A DNA stretch of 64,000 bases from JAGDZR01 sp049115695 (GTDB taxonomy: Bacteria > Bacteroidota > Bacteroidia > Cytophagales > Cyclobacteriaceae). A program made the position numbers and the translations under genes. The notes beneath the pieces are model-generated. The model was given only the letters and a program-made list of their open reading frames with translations, did no database searches and was not told the origin of the DNA. Below are positions 9,482 to 19,091 of this stretch, piece after piece. Each line of letters opens with the position of its first letter. Position 1 is the first letter of the stretch. The stretch is taken from positions 1-64,000 of the forward strand of contig JAGDZR010000025.1 in the NCBI GenBank assembly GCA_049115695.1, given 5' to 3'.

Positions 9482-11092
9482 TTATAATGCGTTAATAAAC
9501 TCCGTCAAGTTCTCCTCTTTTGATAATCCCAAACGCTTTCTTAGTCGGTACCTTGAGGTATTGGCACTTTCGGGTGAAATACCCAGTAAGCGGGCCATTT
9601 CTTTCCCTGAAAACTTCAATTTGATTAAAGCACAAATCTTCAAATCGTATTCTTTCAGATGAGGGAATTGCTGCTTAAGCTTCTCGAAAAAATCACCATT
9701 GACAGAAGTGAATCTATTTTCGAACTCTAGCCAGCTCATGTCCTGATTGATCTTGATGGAATTTAAAAGTTGTTTAGCTTCCTTTGATTGGGTCTTAGAT
9801 CGGATATCTGACAAGCCTTCTTTTAAAGAGGAGAGGAGTTCGTCTTTAGCAATGATTTGTAAAGCCGAATTGGTGAGCTCTCGGTTTTTGATTGCCATGA
9901 TTTCTCTATTTTTCTCTTCTTCCAGCTGTTGACGCTGGTCAAATTCTAGTCTTTCCAATTGATTTTTTCTCCTCAGTTTTCTGACCCAGACAATTCCGCC
10001 AAAAAGTATTAACACGAGGGTTACAACTAAAATGGCTGTGTTAAGCAATAAGATCTGCTCTTCTTGTTCGAGTTGCCTAACTCGTTGTTCATTGATAATG
10101 CGCGCTTGATTTTCCTGTTCTTCGCGATATCGATCCTTGATTTCCAACAGGAATTGATTGTTCGGACTCTTACTGCTATAGAGCCATTGATCGAGATCAT
10201 ATGCTGTTGACAGATATACGTTGGCTTGTTGATAATCGCCTCGCTGCAGCATGATCTCAGCTAATTTATTGTAGATGTCGGGGACAAAGTTTAAGTGATT
10301 GAGATATTCACTGGCATACGCTAAGGCAATGAGATAGCTGCTGGCTGCTTCTTTTGGGTTGTTCATTTCAATGTATAAATCACCGAGGAGTGAGTGATAA
10401 ATCGTCAGGTAGCCAAATTGCCCTGCATCTTGGATTTCTTCTCTTACATTGGACATGTTGATCAATGCCTGTTGATAGTTTCCTCTGAGAATTTCCAGAT
10501 AGGCGCGTTCAGCTCCGACGATGATATCAGTAAAAGGTGAATTTGTTTCGATCGCTTCGCAACTGTCAAGATAGGCCCCTGCGGTAATCGGATCTTGCTC
10601 ATACCGATAATGGATCGCCAGAGGGAAGTAATTATTACGTAACGAAACACTATCTAGTTTACGCTCATTTACGAGCTGCTTATTGATATCTAGTGCCTGC
10701 AAATAGTAATCAAGTGCTGTTTCTCTTCTTTCGTAAATACTATATAGTATGCCTAGTCCATTGTAGCTGGCGGACTGAGTGATGAGATGATTGATTTGCT
10801 TGGCCAGGAGAAGTGCATTCCAATAGGAATCATATGCACTGGCATAATTGGTTCGATTGGTATAGACCTGAGCTAATTCATTTAATGCAATAATGGCATT
10901 AATCGTATCGTGACTTGAAAGCAGATTTAGGATACGGCTCTCGGACCTGATGATCAACGAATCCTTGAATGATTCTTGTAAAAAACCAGGTGTAATCAAT
11001 GCTAAGTCCGGTTCATCATTGTGTGCCTGGGCATTTGTTTCACAGACTACCAGTATCACTAGTGTAAATAGTATGAGTCTATGTGTCTGCAT
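9482..11092 (-). CDS. TPR-repeat membrane sensor with C-terminal LuxR-type HTH
   Basis: The start is placed at ATG 11092, giving a 536-residue protein with a signal peptide (about residues 1-22); the longer frame adds an unlikely leader. Residues ~40-340 are tetratricopeptide repeats that should lie outside the inner membrane. One membrane helix (AILVVTLVLILFGGIVWV, about 355-372) is followed by a coiled coil rich in Glu/Arg. The C-terminus carries a LuxR/GerE-like helix-turn-helix (FSGKEMARLLGISPESANTS). This layout is a widespread Bacteroidota regulator class that joins an external TPR sensor to a cytoplasmic DNA-binding domain. The target genes are not evident. Its 3' end has been duplicated downstream, next to a hairpin repeat. 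Confidence 0.8.
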   Translation of the reverse strand: MQTHRLILFTLVILVVCETNAQAHNDEPDLALITPGFLQESFKDSLIIRSESRILNLLSSHDTINAIIALNELAQVYTNRTNYASAYDSYWNALLLAKQINHLITQSASYNGLGILYSIYERRETALDYYLQALDINKQLVNERKLDSVSLRNNYFPLAIHYRYEQDPITAGAYLDSCEAIETNSPFTDIIVGAERAYLEILRGNYQQALINMSNVREEIQDAGQFGYLTIYHSLLGDLYIEMNNPKEAASSYLIALAYASEYLNHLNFVPDIYNKLAEIMLQRGDYQQANVYLSTAYDLDQWLYSSKSPNNQFLLEIKDRYREEQENQARIINEQRVRQLEQEEQILLLNTAILVVTLVLILFGGIVWVRKLRRKNQLERLEFDQRQQLEEEKNREIMAIKNRELTNSALQIIAKDELLSSLKEGLSDIRSKTQSKEAKQLLNSIKINQDMSWLEFENRFTSVNGDFFEKLKQQFPHLKEYDLKICALIKLKFSGKEMARLLGISPESANTSRYRLRKRLGLSKEENLTEFINAL

Positions 11093-11391
11093 GCTTATGT
11101 AAATAAGATTTGATGTAAAACAGCCCAATAATCGCATTATTATGCTATTTCAAGATAAATAAGATTCCGGAAATCATGATCAGTCTATATGGAGTCTATT
11201 CCTGAAATTGAGCAATTGATATGTCTATGAGCATATTTGTTAATGTAAACTGTGGATTGTGACGAGTTGGATTTTGAAGCAGTGTGTGTGGGTCTGATCG
11301 AATGCTTTTTGAGAGGTTCATGATGAACTACCGATTTCGCACCCATTGCTAATGACCAATTTCTAACTTGACGGTAATATTAAAATTTGGA

Positions 11392-14300
11392 ATGACTATG
11401 ACCTGGGGGATTACTAAACTATCCAACATCTGTGGTGTTGTACTGATCATACTGGCGTCCTCATGCAATGTCCAGTTGCCGGATGAGGTACAAATCGCTT
11501 ATTCAAATCTGCCTCAGGAGTTAGACTTCAACCTGGACATCAAGCCCATTCTGTCAGATAAATGCTATGCATGCCATGGCCCTGATGAGGGCAAGATTGT
11601 TGCTGGACTTCAACTGCATGCAGCTGAGAAAGCTTATTCCGAATTATCTGAGTCACCTGGGAAATATGCCATAGTTCCAGGAAAACCACATAAAAGTGAA
11701 ATGGCTTATCGGATACTGTCTGAAGATCCGGAAGTGGTCATGCCCAATCCTGAGTCACATTTGACATTAAGCGCCAGGGAGAAGGCTATTTTGATTAAGT
11801 GGATTGAAGATGGGGCAGAATATGAACCACACTGGGCATTTATGCCGTTGACCGAGCAGGCAATTCCCGAAATAACGGATTCTGAGTGGTCTGTAAATCC
11901 AATTGATAATTTCATTGCTGCCAGGCTGGAAGAAGAGGGGTTGACTCCTAGCAAAGAAGCTAACAAAGAAATACTGTTACGGAGATTATTTCTTGATTTA
12001 ACAGGGTTGCCACCTACAGGAGTTGAGATTCAGGAGTTTCTGACCGATACGGATCCGAATGCATATGAGAAGCAGGTGGATAAACTGCTGGCTTCATCAC
12101 ACTATGGTGAAAAGATGGCCACTGATTGGATGGATTTGGCTCGTTTCACTGATACCCATGGATATACAGTTGATCGTTACAGAGACATGAGTCCATGGAG
12201 GGACTGGGTCATTAAGTCATTCAATGAGAACCAACCGTACGATGAATTTATTACCTGGCAGATAGCCGGAGATTTACTACCTGACCCAACGCGAGAACAG
12301 CGACTCGCTACCGGTTTTGGTCGACTTCATCCTCAAAATATGGAAGGGGGAATTGTTGATGAAGAATTTCGGGTTGAATATGTTGCTGAAAGAACGCAGG
12401 TAGTAGGGCAGGCATTCATGGGGCTGACCATGAACTGTGCAAGATGTCATGATCATAAGTACGACCCCATTTCTCAGAAGAACTTTTATGAAATCTATAG
12501 CTTCTTCAACAACGTAAATGAGACGGGGCAAATATCCTGGGATCCAGGCGACATTCCGGTTCCCAATATGCTCTACCCAAATCAAGAGCAGGAACAATTA
12601 CTCGATTACCTCGACTCATTGGTAGAGATAACAGAGGAACGAGCCAATGAAACGCTCGAGCAACAAACAGCAGCTGCTAATGACTGGGTAAACGCTGGAG
12701 GCTATCAGGACATCACCATCAATCAACTACGAGGTAATCGACAGGCTCATTTTGACCTCAATGGCACTCTGATTAATAAAATGGACGGTAAGTCCGGTAA
12801 GATGGATCGCCAGTTTTCAAAGGGTGAAGAACCCAACTTTGTCAGCACGAATAATGGAAAGGGACTTAAAATGGATGGAGATGCCTGGTTGGACCTGAAA
12901 CCAGTTGGGATTTTCGATCGCAGTTCGCCGTTTAGCATAGGTATTTGGGTAAACATTCCGGAAGAGCTTGAAGAAGGTGTGATTTTCCATAAAAACAAGG
13001 CCGTAATGCTGCATTGCAAAAAGGGGTATTCGCTCTACCTGAAGGACAATAAACTCGAGCTTATCCTGGCGCATACATGGCCAGACAATGCGATAGAAAA
13101 AGTTTCATTGATCGATGTACCAAAAGATGAATGGATACAACTGACCCTGACTTATGACGGATCAAGCACTGGCCAGGGAGCGAATCTGTATTTGAATGGG
13201 GAGGTGCTTGAAATGGAAACGGTCATTGACAACCTGTATAAAGAAATTGTATTTGACGATTATGAGGATGTGATTTATGCCAAGCCGATTGAACCGGGAA
13301 TAAAAGTCGGAGCAAGATGGCGCGGAACAGGAATTAAGGACGCCCTGGTAGATGATATTACCGTTTTTGACCGGGCACTTACGGAGTTGGAGGTCGTTGA
13401 GCTGAGCGGTAGGGAAGTAAAAGATCTGCTGAGTAAATCACCAGCACAGCTATCGGATCAGGAGAGATCCATGTTGGTTGATTACTACCTGGCAAACCAT
13501 GCCGAAAAGGTACAAGCCGCAAAAGCAGAACTACGGGTCAAGAGAAAGGAGTTGAATCGAGCAATGGAGGAGATTCCTGAAGTCATGGTCATGAAAGAAA
13601 TGGCACAACCACGACAGGCCTATTTGCTGGAGCGTGGGCAGTACAGTGAATATGGCGAGGAGGTGTTTCCGAATACCCCAGAGTCGATTATGCCATTTCC
13701 GGAGGATTTACCCAAGAATCGCCTAGGTCTTGCGAAGTGGTTGGTCGATCCGAGGCATCCCTTGACAGCAAGGGTGACGGTCAATAGATATTGGCAGCAG
13801 TATTTTGGAAGAGGTATTGTGAAAACAACAGAAGACTTTGGTAATCAGGGAGAGTTGCCAAGTCATCGGGAGCTAATCGACTGGCTGGCTATGGAGTTCA
13901 TTAATAGCGGTTGGGATGTGAAAGCATTGCAGAAGCTAATCGTGATGTCAGCGACTTATCGTCAAACATCCATAACACCACCGGACTTACTGGAAAGGGA
14001 CGCTGAGAATGTCTTGTTGGCGAGAGGACCCAAGTTCAGACTAACCAGTGAAATGATGCGTGACAATGCGCTTGGTGCAAGTGGGCTATTGAATGATACA
14101 ATTGGTGGACCCAGCGTGAAACCCTACCAGCCACCGGGCCTATGGAAAATGAATGGAGATACCTATGTGCCGGATGATGGGACTGACCTGTACAGACGAG
14201 GACTTTATACTTATTGGAAACGAACTGTACCACTGCCTACACAGGCAACTTTCGATCAGCCGGAGCGAAGCGAATGCGCAGTAAGGAGACAAAAAACCAA

Positions 14301-14643
14301 TACGCCTTTGCAGGCACTGGTGCTGTTGAACGACCCCACTTTTGTGGAGGTGTCTCGAAAGATGGGTGAGGATATCACCAAATCAGGTGATTTGGAAGAA
14401 GGTATCAGATCAGCCTTTGTTTCATTGACAGGGCGTGAAGTAAAGGATCAGGAATTACAGGAATTGCTCAAGTTGCAGGCGCATGAACTGGAACAGTTTG
14501 AGCAGGATGATACCAGATCCAAAGGGTGGATAAAATTAGGACAATATGAAATTGACCCATCATTAGATGTGAACATGGTTGCTGCAAATGCTGTGGTGGC
14601 CAATGTGATTTTGAATTTGGACGCAACGATTACAAGACGATAA
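11392..14643 (+). CDS. Planctomycete-type cytochrome, DUF1549, LamG and DUF1553 lipoprotein
   Basis: The start is taken at ATG 11392; a TTG eight codons earlier and an ATG two codons later are alternatives. A lipobox ASSC (Cys25) anchors the protein. Domains in order: PSCyt1 with haem motif CYACH (about 58-62); DUF1549/PSCyt2 (about 145-365), which ends with a second CxxCH, CARCH; a concanavalin-like LamG domain (about 470-660); and DUF1553/PSD1 (about 760-1020). Proteins of this layout are abundant in Planctomycetes and in polysaccharide-degrading Bacteroidota and are usually paired with DUF1501 proteins. Their reaction is not established; redox chemistry linked to glycan breakdown is the usual suggestion. 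It is the first gene of a four-gene operon. Confidence 0.88.
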   Translation: MTMTWGITKLSNICGVVLIILASSCNVQLPDEVQIAYSNLPQELDFNLDIKPILSDKCYACHGPDEGKIVAGLQLHAAEKAYSELSESPGKYAIVPGKPHKSEMAYRILSEDPEVVMPNPESHLTLSAREKAILIKWIEDGAEYEPHWAFMPLTEQAIPEITDSEWSVNPIDNFIAARLEEEGLTPSKEANKEILLRRLFLDLTGLPPTGVEIQEFLTDTDPNAYEKQVDKLLASSHYGEKMATDWMDLARFTDTHGYTVDRYRDMSPWRDWVIKSFNENQPYDEFITWQIAGDLLPDPTREQRLATGFGRLHPQNMEGGIVDEEFRVEYVAERTQVVGQAFMGLTMNCARCHDHKYDPISQKNFYEIYSFFNNVNETGQISWDPGDIPVPNMLYPNQEQEQLLDYLDSLVEITEERANETLEQQTAAANDWVNAGGYQDITINQLRGNRQAHFDLNGTLINKMDGKSGKMDRQFSKGEEPNFVSTNNGKGLKMDGDAWLDLKPVGIFDRSSPFSIGIWVNIPEELEEGVIFHKNKAVMLHCKKGYSLYLKDNKLELILAHTWPDNAIEKVSLIDVPKDEWIQLTLTYDGSSTGQGANLYLNGEVLEMETVIDNLYKEIVFDDYEDVIYAKPIEPGIKVGARWRGTGIKDALVDDITVFDRALTELEVVELSGREVKDLLSKSPAQLSDQERSMLVDYYLANHAEKVQAAKAELRVKRKELNRAMEEIPEVMVMKEMAQPRQAYLLERGQYSEYGEEVFPNTPESIMPFPEDLPKNRLGLAKWLVDPRHPLTARVTVNRYWQQYFGRGIVKTTEDFGNQGELPSHRELIDWLAMEFINSGWDVKALQKLIVMSATYRQTSITPPDLLERDAENVLLARGPKFRLTSEMMRDNALGASGLLNDTIGGPSVKPYQPPGLWKMNGDTYVPDDGTDLYRRGLYTYWKRTVPLPTQATFDQPERSECAVRRQKTNTPLQALVLLNDPTFVEVSRKMGEDITKSGDLEEGIRSAFVSLTGREVKDQELQELLKLQAHELEQFEQDDTRSKGWIKLGQYEIDPSLDVNMVAANAVVANVILNLDATITRR

Positions 14644-14708
14644 GTATGTGTAATTATCATAAACCATTAAGATCAAACAATAAGGATTTACAGTCTGTTG
14701 AAAAGCAA

Positions 14709-16136
14709 ATGGACAGGCGACAATTCTTAACCAAGACTTCTTTGGGACTTGGGGCTATGGCACTCGGTTCATTGATGGGAGGGGATAAACTCCTGGCAAA
14801 CCCAATGGCCACATCAGGTCTGGGGATGGGGTTGCCAGATCTACCTCACTTCTTGCCTAAGGCAAAGCGTGTGGTCTACCTTTTTCAGAGTGGAGGACCT
14901 TCACAATTTGAGACTTTTGACTACAAGCCCAAATTGGCGAATATGTTTGGTCAGGACCTACCAGCCTCTGTAAGACAAGGTCAGCGTTTGACAGCCATGA
15001 GTGCCCAGCAATCTTCCTTTCCGATCGCACCATCCCGATTTAGCTTTGAGCAACATGGTGAATCACGGACATGGGTGAGTGAATTGATGCCACATACCGC
15101 CAAAGTAGTGGATGATCTTTGTGTAATAAAATCCATGTATACCGAGCAGATCAATCACGATCCTGCGATTACATTTTTACAGACTGGACATCAGCTCGCC
15201 GGTAGGCCCTCTATTGGCGCCTGGATGAGTTATGGTTTGGGTTCGGATAATCAAAACCTACCATCATTCATTGTATTGGTCTCAAAGGAGGGTGGTGGAC
15301 AGCCCTTATACTCGAGACTATGGGGGAATGGTTTCTTACCTACAGAGTATCAGGGAGTGCAATTTAGATCAGGAAAAGATCCTGTTTTGTTTTTGAACAA
15401 TCCGGAAAATTACGATCATCATGATCGATCCGAGATGCTTAGCTATCTCAAGCATCTCAATGAAATGCAGCACTCCGCTTATGGTGATCCTGAGATCAAT
15501 GCGAGAATCGCACAATACGAAATGGCATTTCGTATGCAGACCTCTGTTCCTGAGGTAACGGACTTATCTGACGAGCCGGATTATATATTTGATATGTATG
15601 GCGAGGACAGCCGTGATCCGGGTACCTATGCTGCCAATTGCCTGATGGCAAGAAGGTTGCTTGAAAAGGATGTAAAATTTGTACAGCTCTATCAAAGAGG
15701 ATGGGATCAACATATTGGGCTTCCTGGAGGTATTGCAAATCAATGTAAAAGAACCGATCAGGCCAATGCAGCTTTGATCAAAGACCTAAAGCAACGAGGA
15801 CTGTTGGATGATACTTTGGTTGTTTGGGGAGGAGAATTTGGACGAACAGTTTATTCACAGGGAAAGTTGACCAAGGAGACTTATGGGCGAGATCACCACC
15901 CAAAGTGCTTCAGCATGTGGATGGCTGGAGCGGGTGTCAAGCCCGGTATGACGTACGGTGAAACAGACGATTTTAGTTATAACATCGTCAAGGATCCGGT
16001 TCATGTTCATGATTTTCATGCGACCATGATGCACCTGATGGGAATCGACCATGAACGGTTGACATATAAGCATCAGGGAAGACGATACCGACTAACCGAT
16101 GTACATGGACATGTAGTAAAAGGCCTGCTGGCATGA
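14709..16136 (+). CDS. DUF1501 family (sulfatase-like fold) protein, Tat-exported
   Basis: The start is placed at ATG 14709 because it puts a Tat-type signal, MDRRQFLTKTSLGLGAMALG, at the N-terminus; the frame itself is open from 14646. The 475-residue protein belongs to DUF1501, which has an alkaline-phosphatase/sulfatase-like fold. Typical stretches are LFQSGGPSQFETFDYKP, the H-rich INHDPAITFLQTGHQ, VWGGEFGRT and GRDHHPKCFSMWMAGAG, which should form a metal site. There is no Cys/Ser formylglycine motif, so sulfatase activity is unproven. It lies 65 bases after the DUF1553 gene, its usual partner in Planctomycetes and Bacteroidota. Confidence 0.88.
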   Translation: MDRRQFLTKTSLGLGAMALGSLMGGDKLLANPMATSGLGMGLPDLPHFLPKAKRVVYLFQSGGPSQFETFDYKPKLANMFGQDLPASVRQGQRLTAMSAQQSSFPIAPSRFSFEQHGESRTWVSELMPHTAKVVDDLCVIKSMYTEQINHDPAITFLQTGHQLAGRPSIGAWMSYGLGSDNQNLPSFIVLVSKEGGGQPLYSRLWGNGFLPTEYQGVQFRSGKDPVLFLNNPENYDHHDRSEMLSYLKHLNEMQHSAYGDPEINARIAQYEMAFRMQTSVPEVTDLSDEPDYIFDMYGEDSRDPGTYAANCLMARRLLEKDVKFVQLYQRGWDQHIGLPGGIANQCKRTDQANAALIKDLKQRGLLDDTLVVWGGEFGRTVYSQGKLTKETYGRDHHPKCFSMWMAGAGVKPGMTYGETDDFSYNIVKDPVHVHDFHATMMHLMGIDHERLTYKHQGRRYRLTDVHGHVVKGLLA

Positions 16137-16217
16137 GCGGAAAATCCTTTTATTTCAGTCTACTAACAATAATGCCTAGAGGAGTCGAGAATTCCGTGGC
16201 AATCTCACCGCCAAAGG

Positions 16218-16234
16218 CATTCCCGAAGGGAATG
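16218..16234 (+). repeat. Short hairpin inside the cytochrome operon
   Basis: CATTCCC, loop GAA, GGGAATG forms a perfect 7-bp stem in the 139-base gap between the DUF1501 gene and the beta-propeller gene. No T run follows. It may partly stop transcription or protect the upstream message. The function is unknown. Confidence 0.45.
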
Positions 16235-16275
16235 TCTCTTAACAGTTGACGCAACAAAGAACCTAATCATTGAAT

Positions 16276-17382
16276 ATGAATACTAGAAGAGATTTCATCA
16301 AGAAAGGAAGTGTTGCAGCTGGTTTGGCTGCTACCATTCCCAGTTTCAGTTTTAATATCGTAAAAGGATTGGCACCCGAGCAGACCATACTTGGTCATGG
16401 AGACTATCAATACAAGCTGATTCGAGATTGGGCAAAACTCAGCCCCATTCAGACACCACTATTCAATTGTCATGAAATGGTCATGGATAGTAAGGGACGA
16501 TTAATTATGATCGGAGACCATACAGCAAATAATGTGCTGGTATTTGACAAGTCAGGGAAGCTGCTGGATTCATGGGGAACGGCTTATCCAGGAGGACATG
16601 GATTGACCCTTTCCAAAGAGGGTGAAGAGGATTTTCTTTTCCTGACAGATTCAGGTTGGACGCTGGATAAAAACGGACAATATTATCGGTACAATGGTCG
16701 TGTGACAAAAACGACAACAGACGGTCGTGTGATTTTCGAAATCGGACATCCGCAGACACAAGGTGCTTATACTCCAGGCTCCCAATTCCAACCGACGGAA
16801 GTAGCTGTGGGGCCAAATGGAGACATTTATGTGGCAGATGGGTATGGGAGTGATTATATCATTCAGTACTCACAACATGGAGAGTACATAAGACATTGGG
16901 GAGGACATGATAATGAAGATGAAAACTACAATCTCCAAAATGCACATGGGGTAGCCATCGATTACAGAGATCCAAAGAATCCTTTAGTGGTGTGTACATC
17001 CAGGTCGGAACAAACATTCAAGTTTTATACACTGGAAGGAAAGTATGTTAAATCCGTTGTATTACCTAACATGTGGGTGTGTAGAGCAGTCTTTGATGAT
17101 CAAAACCTGTATGCAGGCGTCTGTTGGTCACAACCTGAAGACGATGAATTTGATTGGAGAGCGCATACAGGGTTTATGACTATCCTCGAAGGCGATAAGG
17201 TTGTTTCCAATCCAGGAGGAACAGCGCCGACCTATGAGAAAGGTGAATTACAAAAGGCATATCAGTTAGCAGACAAACCAATATTTCATGGTCATGATGT
17301 TTGCATTGATGAAGACAAAAACCTATACATCTGTCAATGGAATGCCAATAAAACGGCCCCACTAAAATTGGAGCGTGTATAG
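16276..17382 (+). CDS. Secreted NHL/6-bladed beta-propeller protein
   Basis: ATG 16276 is preferred over the TTG two codons earlier. The 368-residue protein starts with a Tat-like signal, MNTRRDFIKKGSVAAGLAAT. The rest is a beta-propeller of NHL/peptidylglycine-lyase-like repeats: MVMDSKGRLIMIGDH, GPNGDIYVADGYGSDYII, and the final CIDEDKNLYICQWN blade. In Bacteroidota and Planctomycetes such propellers often stand next to DUF1501/DUF1553 genes. The role may be lyase activity or binding; no specific catalytic residues are recognised. The next gene starts two bases after its stop, so the two must be translated from one message. Confidence 0.8.
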   Translation: MNTRRDFIKKGSVAAGLAATIPSFSFNIVKGLAPEQTILGHGDYQYKLIRDWAKLSPIQTPLFNCHEMVMDSKGRLIMIGDHTANNVLVFDKSGKLLDSWGTAYPGGHGLTLSKEGEEDFLFLTDSGWTLDKNGQYYRYNGRVTKTTTDGRVIFEIGHPQTQGAYTPGSQFQPTEVAVGPNGDIYVADGYGSDYIIQYSQHGEYIRHWGGHDNEDENYNLQNAHGVAIDYRDPKNPLVVCTSRSEQTFKFYTLEGKYVKSVVLPNMWVCRAVFDDQNLYAGVCWSQPEDDEFDWRAHTGFMTILEGDKVVSNPGGTAPTYEKGELQKAYQLADKPIFHGHDVCIDEDKNLYICQWNANKTAPLKLERV

Positions 17383-17383
17383 C

Positions 17384-18703
17384 ATGGAGGATCTGGTGAT
17401 TTTTTTCGGACGATTTCACCCGCTAGTGGTACATCTTCCTATTGGTTTTTTGATGATGGCTTTCTTTATGTGGGCTTATCAGCAATGGCAAAGATCCGAT
17501 CAGTTTAGCGGAGCTATTTCGTTTAGTCTGCTGTTGGGAACAATAAGTGGTATTTTCGCTTGTGCACTGGGGTGGTTGCTGGCGAGTCCGGGAGGGTACG
17601 AACAAGAAATGTTGGATGATCACAAATGGGCCGGTATTGGTACGACCATTGTAGCGATGACAATCTATCTGCTCTGGATTTTGAGAAGGAGTGTCAATGC
17701 ACATTATTTAGTTGCCGGTTTGTTTGTATGTCTGATGGCAGGATTAAGTATTACTGGGCACGTAGGTGGAAGTTTGACCCATGGATCTGATTATTTGCTC
17801 GCATATGCGCCATTTCGAGAAAAGCCCGTAATAGTTCCTCCGCCTACCAGCATGGAAGAGGTCCTCCTGTTTGACCATGTGGTAAAACCAATGTTGGATA
17901 GCAAATGCAGCAGCTGTCATCGAGATGGTAAGAAGAAAGGCGAGTTGTCCTTACAGACAAAGGAATCTCTGATGGCTGGGGGCAAGAGCGGGCCAAGTAT
18001 TGTCGAAGGACATTCACTGGAGAGTGAGCTGATAAAACGTGTAATGTTACCAGAGTGGCATGATGATGTAATGCCGCCTGAAGGAAAGTCTCCATTGACG
18101 GATGAAGAAAAGACTTTGCTAGCCCTTTGGATTGACAAAGGCGGAGACTTTGAAGTGAGGTTGGTAGATATTGACATTGAAGAAGATAAGTATAAGCTGA
18201 TAGGTCAGGTAGTTGGGCTAGATGGGGCAATGAATGCAATAAAACCAATGCCTCCCGTGTCAGACGATGTGCTCTCCGAATTGACTGACGTAGGATTTGT
18301 AATTAGGGAATTGGTTGCCGGAACACATGCCTACGACGTTACTTTTCCAAAAGGGAAATTTACTGCGTCATACAGAGCAATCCATATGATGGATGATCTT
18401 AGAAGAATCAGTGCTAACACTATTTGGTTGAATATTTCGGGACTCGGCCTTACCGATGACCATATTAACCACATTACTACATTTCCTGTTCTCAGGAAAT
18501 TGAGAATTGAACGGAATGAATTGTCTGATGCCGGAGTGCGGATGTTGGAAATGCCTGAAATAGAACGAATCAATTTGTATGGCAATCCGGTAACCAATGA
18601 GCTGCACGACTATCTTGGTCAATTATCAAACCTCAAAAAGGTATATGGTTGGCAAACAGCCATGATGCTCAAAGAAGATCTGGGATTTGAACTAGTTCTG
18701 TAA
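17384..18703 (+). CDS. DUF2231 membrane protein fused to c-type cytochrome and LRR domain
   Basis: The ATG at 17384 directly follows the preceding stop codon. Residues 1-135 hold four to five membrane helices of the DUF2231 type (FGRFHPLVVHLPIGF near the start). A PSCyt1-type cytochrome domain follows, with haem motif CSSCH (Cys175, Cys178, His179) and DDVMPPEG as the likely distal region. The C-terminal part (about 330-439) is a short leucine-rich-repeat array (LDDHIN, LRKLRIERNELSDAG). The protein therefore joins membrane, haem and LRR units and could pass electrons between the membrane and the secreted cytochrome proteins of the same operon (inference). It is the last gene of the operon. 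Confidence 0.85.
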   Translation: MEDLVIFFGRFHPLVVHLPIGFLMMAFFMWAYQQWQRSDQFSGAISFSLLLGTISGIFACALGWLLASPGGYEQEMLDDHKWAGIGTTIVAMTIYLLWILRRSVNAHYLVAGLFVCLMAGLSITGHVGGSLTHGSDYLLAYAPFREKPVIVPPPTSMEEVLLFDHVVKPMLDSKCSSCHRDGKKKGELSLQTKESLMAGGKSGPSIVEGHSLESELIKRVMLPEWHDDVMPPEGKSPLTDEEKTLLALWIDKGGDFEVRLVDIDIEEDKYKLIGQVVGLDGAMNAIKPMPPVSDDVLSELTDVGFVIRELVAGTHAYDVTFPKGKFTASYRAIHMMDDLRRISANTIWLNISGLGLTDDHINHITTFPVLRKLRIERNELSDAGVRMLEMPEIERINLYGNPVTNELHDYLGQLSNLKKVYGWQTAMMLKEDLGFELVL

Positions 18704-18879
18704 GCACTAGCATGAACTCCACAAATTGTCAATGATCTAATCCCTTAAAGTTTTGGATAGCTACTTTAATCATTCACATGAGTGTAATGATGTTAGTCTT
18801 AATTATGTCCCGTACATCGCCAAACAGGAACTGACGTGCTCCGATAACAAGTATTGACAGTAGATACTCGGACAACCTC

Positions 18880-19051
18880 CGAAAGTCTTATCTGATAGAA
18901 ATTTACGGGCAGTCAAAACGGTTAACTGTTAGCTTCATGCTTTTTTTGCCGGTGTTAGTGTTTTCACCTACAGCGGGAGATGAATTCCCTGTAGGTCATA
19001 AGACCTACAGGGGCCGGGGGTAACCACGAAAGTCTAATCTGACAGAAATTT
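18880..19051 (+). repeat. Direct repeats bracketing hairpin element copy 2
   Basis: The 25-base stretch at 18880-18904 (CGAAAGTCTTATCTGATAG and on) recurs at 19027-19051 (CGAAAGTCTAATCTGACAG and on) with 23 of 25 bases identical. The hairpin element lies between them. The right copy ends eight bases before the DUF2975 operator. The repeats may be an old target duplication or a duplicated promoter segment. Confidence 0.7.
18948..19019 (+). repeat. Two-hairpin intergenic element, copy 2 (short form)
   Basis: The right hairpin is perfect: CCCTGTAGGTC (18987-18997), loop ATAA, GACCTACAGGG (19002-19012). Compared with copies 1 and 3, the third pair of the stem is C-G instead of T-A, a compensated change. 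The left hairpin (TTTT loop, CACCTACAGC right arm) pairs at only 7 of 10 positions, so that arm has decayed. The middle section of the longer copies is mostly missing. It ends in GGGGCCGGGGG. Confidence 0.75.
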
Positions 19052-19059
19052 TCAATAAT

Positions 19060-19074
19060 TATCGATAAACGATA
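19060..19074 (+). promoter_or_regulatory. Candidate operator of the DUF2975/XRE pair
   Basis: TATCG-ATAAA-CGATA is a perfect 5-bp inverted repeat with a 5-base centre. It is centred about 20 bases before a candidate -7 box and 44 bases before the DUF2975 start, so it overlaps the place expected for the -33 element. It is nested in a wider inverted repeat, CAATAATTAT (19053-19062) with ATAATTATTG (19097-19106). The obvious candidate binder is the small XRE protein encoded by the second gene of the pair (inference). Confidence 0.5.
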
Positions 19075-19083
19075 AAAAATTAT

Positions 19084-19091
19084 TATATTTG
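19084..19091 (+). promoter_or_regulatory. Candidate -7 box for the DUF2975 operon
   Basis: TATATTTG fits TAnnTTTG and lies 19 bases before the ATG at 19111. The palindrome TATCGATAAACGATA is just upstream. The short leader and the overlap with the palindrome suggest tight repression. Confidence 0.45.
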
